A stretch of DNA of 15,997 nt, from positions 1-15,997 of the forward strand of contig DPPH01000104.1 in NCBI GenBank assembly GCA_003539375.1, given 5' to 3'. The notes under the pieces were generated by a model. That model did not search any database. It worked only from the letters and a program-made list of their open reading frames with translations, and was not told where the DNA came from. Numbering within the stretch: the first letter of the stretch is position 1; each line of letters opens with the position of its first letter. The DNA comes from Clostridiales bacterium (GTDB taxonomy: Bacteria > Bacillota > Clostridia > Tissierellales > Dethiosulfatibacteraceae). This document shows positions 14,796 through 15,997 of the stretch, one piece after another. The translations under genes were made by a program, and so were the position numbers.

Positions 14796-14821
14796 GTCCT
14801 ATATAATATGGGACTTATTTT
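14789..14821. terminator. Bidirectional terminator between proC and the DUF554 gene
   Basis: A perfect 11-bp stem AAAATAAGTCC (14789-14799) and GGACTTATTTT (14811-14821) surrounds an 11-base AT-rich loop. A-rich sequence on the left and T on the right allow termination in both directions. The stem includes the proC stop codon (14793-14795) and the stop codon of the convergent gene (14815-14817). Confidence 0.88.
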
Positions 14822-15492
14822 ACAACCATGAAATATAATATCGGTATAAACATAGCCGGTAGTAAATTACCTATTCTTATCCTATCTTTTAGCAAGAAGT
14901 TTAATCCTATAGCCATAATAAGCAATCCACCTACAGCAGACATTTCATTTACAACAACATCTGTTAATAAGTTTTTTGCAAGACCTGCAATCAAAACAAT
15001 AGTACCCTGGTAAAGCAAAACCGATAAACTAGAAAATAATACTCCTATACCTAAAGAAGCAGCTAGAGCTATAGATACTACACCATCTAAAAATGATTTA
15101 GCTATAAGTATATCGTGCTTTCCTAACAATCCACCTTCTATAGCACCTACTATAGCCATAGAACCGGTACAGTAGAGAAGTGTAGCAGCGACAAAGCCTT
15201 GAGATATATCCCCTTTAAGTTTCGATAATTTCTTTTCAACAAAATCCCCAGCCTTATCCAATCCTTCTTCTATGTTGATTATTTCTCCAATCAAACTACC
15301 AAGAAACAAGCTAAAAATCATAAGAAGTATATTTTGAACTTCTAAAGCCATCTGCAAACCTATAAGTATAACTCCTAGACTTATAGCTTTCATGATAGTA
15401 TCACTATATCTTTCTGGTATTAAGTTCTTGAAAAAATATCCTATTAGAGAGCCTACTATTACAGCTCCTGTATTTACAAATGTACCCAGCAT
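14815..15492 (-). CDS. DUF554 family integral membrane protein
   Basis: The 225-residue protein is highly hydrophobic, with about seven candidate membrane segments (near residues 5-22, 35-50, 53-70, 101-120, 133-150, 152-172, 183-201 and 207-223, some of them marginal). The start GTFVNTGAVIVGSLIG and the TGSMAIVGAIEGG and KSFLDGVVSIALA segments are characteristic of the DUF554 family (YdfK/YqgA-like), described only as putative membrane or transport proteins. Charged residues cluster in the loop at about 75-98. AAGGAG lies five bases before the ATG. It follows yjbQ by 26 bases and probably shares its transcript. No substrate can be proposed. Confidence 0.9.
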   Translation of the reverse strand: MLGTFVNTGAVIVGSLIGYFFKNLIPERYSDTIMKAISLGVILIGLQMALEVQNILLMIFSLFLGSLIGEIINIEEGLDKAGDFVEKKLSKLKGDISQGFVAATLLYCTGSMAIVGAIEGGLLGKHDILIAKSFLDGVVSIALAASLGIGVLFSSLSVLLYQGTIVLIAGLAKNLLTDVVVNEMSAVGGLLIMAIGLNFLLKDRIRIGNLLPAMFIPILYFMVVK

Positions 15493-15518
15493 AATTACTC
15501 CTTTTTAAAAGCGTCTAT

Positions 15519-15914
15519 TTATTTAGATTCTATAATACTAACTACTACTTTTCTATTTCTCGGCCCGTCAAACTCGCAAAAATAAATACCCTGCCATGTA
15601 CCAAGAATCATTTTACCCTCTTCAATAGGAATAGATACTGATGAACCTAACATTGAAGCTTTTATGTGGGCATGGGAATTCCCTTCATAGTGTTTGTAAT
15701 TATCTTCAAAGGGAACTATCTTATCAAATGTACTTAACATATCCCTAACAACATCGGGATCTGCATTTTCATTAATAGTAATCCCGGCAGTAGTATGCTG
15801 GACAAAAACATTTACTATACCCTTATCTATACCACTATTCTTAACTATTTCATCAATTTCATTTGTTATATCTTTAAACTCTTCTCTTTTACTTGTATCT
15901 ATTTTTAAAATCAT
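15519..15914 (-). CDS. yjbQ: YjbQ family protein (UPF0047)
   Basis: The 131-residue protein matches the YjbQ/UPF0047 family over its whole length. Conserved stretches are VQHTTAGITINENADPDV (His40), HYEGNSHAHIKAS (His75, His81, His83) and GTWQGIYFCEFDGPRNR. These histidines are clustered as in a metal or phosphate site. Members have been annotated as secondary thiamine-phosphate synthases because of weak in vitro or suppressor activity; the physiological role is unsettled. AAGGTGG precedes the ATG. It lies just after a tRNA terminator, and I see no clear separate promoter in the 20 bases between them. Confidence 0.93.
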   Translation of the reverse strand: MILKIDTSKREEFKDITNEIDEIVKNSGIDKGIVNVFVQHTTAGITINENADPDVVRDMLSTFDKIVPFEDNYKHYEGNSHAHIKASMLGSSVSIPIEEGKMILGTWQGIYFCEFDGPRNRKVVVSIIESK

Positions 15915-15934
15915 AAAGCCACCTTTTTATATAG

Positions 15935-15960
15935 AAAAAATGCCATCCTTTATGAATGGC
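15935..15960 (-). terminator. Terminator after the tRNA gene
   Basis: On the minus strand GCCATTC and GGATGGC (15942-15960) form a 7-bp stem with one G-T pair and a 5-base loop, followed by ATTTTTT (15941-15935). It lies 20 bases downstream of the tRNA 3' end and upstream of yjbQ. Confidence 0.75.
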
Positions 15961-15980
15961 TTTAAATATTAAATCTCAAT

Positions 15981-15997
15981 TGGTGCCGAAGGTGGGA
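15981..15997 (-). tRNA. 3' end of a tRNA, probably tRNA-Leu (truncated by the window)
   Basis: The minus strand reads TCCCACCTTCGGCACCA, ending in an encoded CCA. The parts fit a tRNA end: T-stem 3' strand CCCAC, acceptor 3' strand CTTCGGC, discriminator A, then CCA. An acceptor of GCCGAAG/CTTCGGC with discriminator A is typical of bacterial tRNA-Leu. The anticodon and the rest lie outside the window, so the identity is a best guess. Confidence 0.75.

Noticed and set aside
1..15997. CRISPR arrays, insertion sequences, prophage or toxin-antitoxin genes
   Set aside because: No spaced direct repeats, transposase, integrase or phage-like proteins are visible; the window is chromosomal metabolic and housekeeping content.

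Overview
The window reads as a contig end from a low-GC, anaerobic, amino-acid-fermenting Firmicute (Clostridia or Tissierellia-like; the rank below phylum is a guess). Reasons: AT-rich sequence with A/T-ending codons in most genes, strong GGAGG ribosome sites, U-tract terminators, a tungsten/molybdenum aldehyde oxidoreductase, several ferredoxin-type subunits and a sigma-54 enhancer-binding regulator of the type used for amino acid catabolism. The first 67 bases are not genomic: they are a degraded Illumina P7/index adapter. Genome starts at about 68. Almost every gene is on the minus strand; only proC is on plus. No gene-free stretch exceeds 300 bases.

Reading the minus strand from right to left. 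(1) 15997-14815: the 3' end of a probable tRNA-Leu with its terminator, then yjbQ and a DUF554 membrane protein. (2) 14795-13986: proC on the plus strand, convergent with DUF554 through a shared terminator and divergent from glnS through back-to-back sigma-A type promoters. (3) 13840-10751: glnS (glutaminyl-tRNA synthetase) and, 18 bp downstream, a PAS-AAA+-Fis sigma-54 activator, ended by a strong hairpin terminator. (4) 10583-7274: a tightly packed five-gene operon behind a canonical -24/-12 promoter. It encodes a multisubunit flavin/iron-sulfur dehydrogenase: a [2Fe-2S] HcnA-like subunit, an FAD/NAD(P) HcnB-like subunit, a 2x[4Fe-4S] subunit, a BFD-like [2Fe-2S] subunit and a DAO-family flavoprotein. 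This is the composition of HcnABC, nopaline/octopine oxidases, heterotetrameric sarcosine oxidase and archaeal dye-linked L-proline dehydrogenases, with the domains split onto separate genes. (5) 7210-4381: a four-cluster ferredoxin, an AOR-family tungsto/molybdopterin oxidoreductase and a ThiS/MoaD-like sulfur carrier. The ferredoxin-AOR pair has its own sigma-A type promoter and highly optimised codons; a terminator separates AOR from the sulfur-carrier gene. (6) 4350-604: signal peptidase I, a PepD-type dipeptidase, a Cof-type HAD phosphatase and a TIGR01212-type radical SAM protein, nearly back to back. (7) 523-110: a small P-loop protein with its own promoter and terminator.

Inferred joint function: the local sigma-54 activator switches on an amine or amino-acid dehydrogenase complex. 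If its substrate yields an aldehyde after imine hydrolysis, the neighbouring AOR with its polyferredoxin could oxidise it to the acid and capture the electrons as reduced ferredoxin. The substrate cannot be read from the sequence. The pairing of a sigma-54-controlled amine dehydrogenase with a constitutive, highly expressed AOR is the most interesting aspect of the window.
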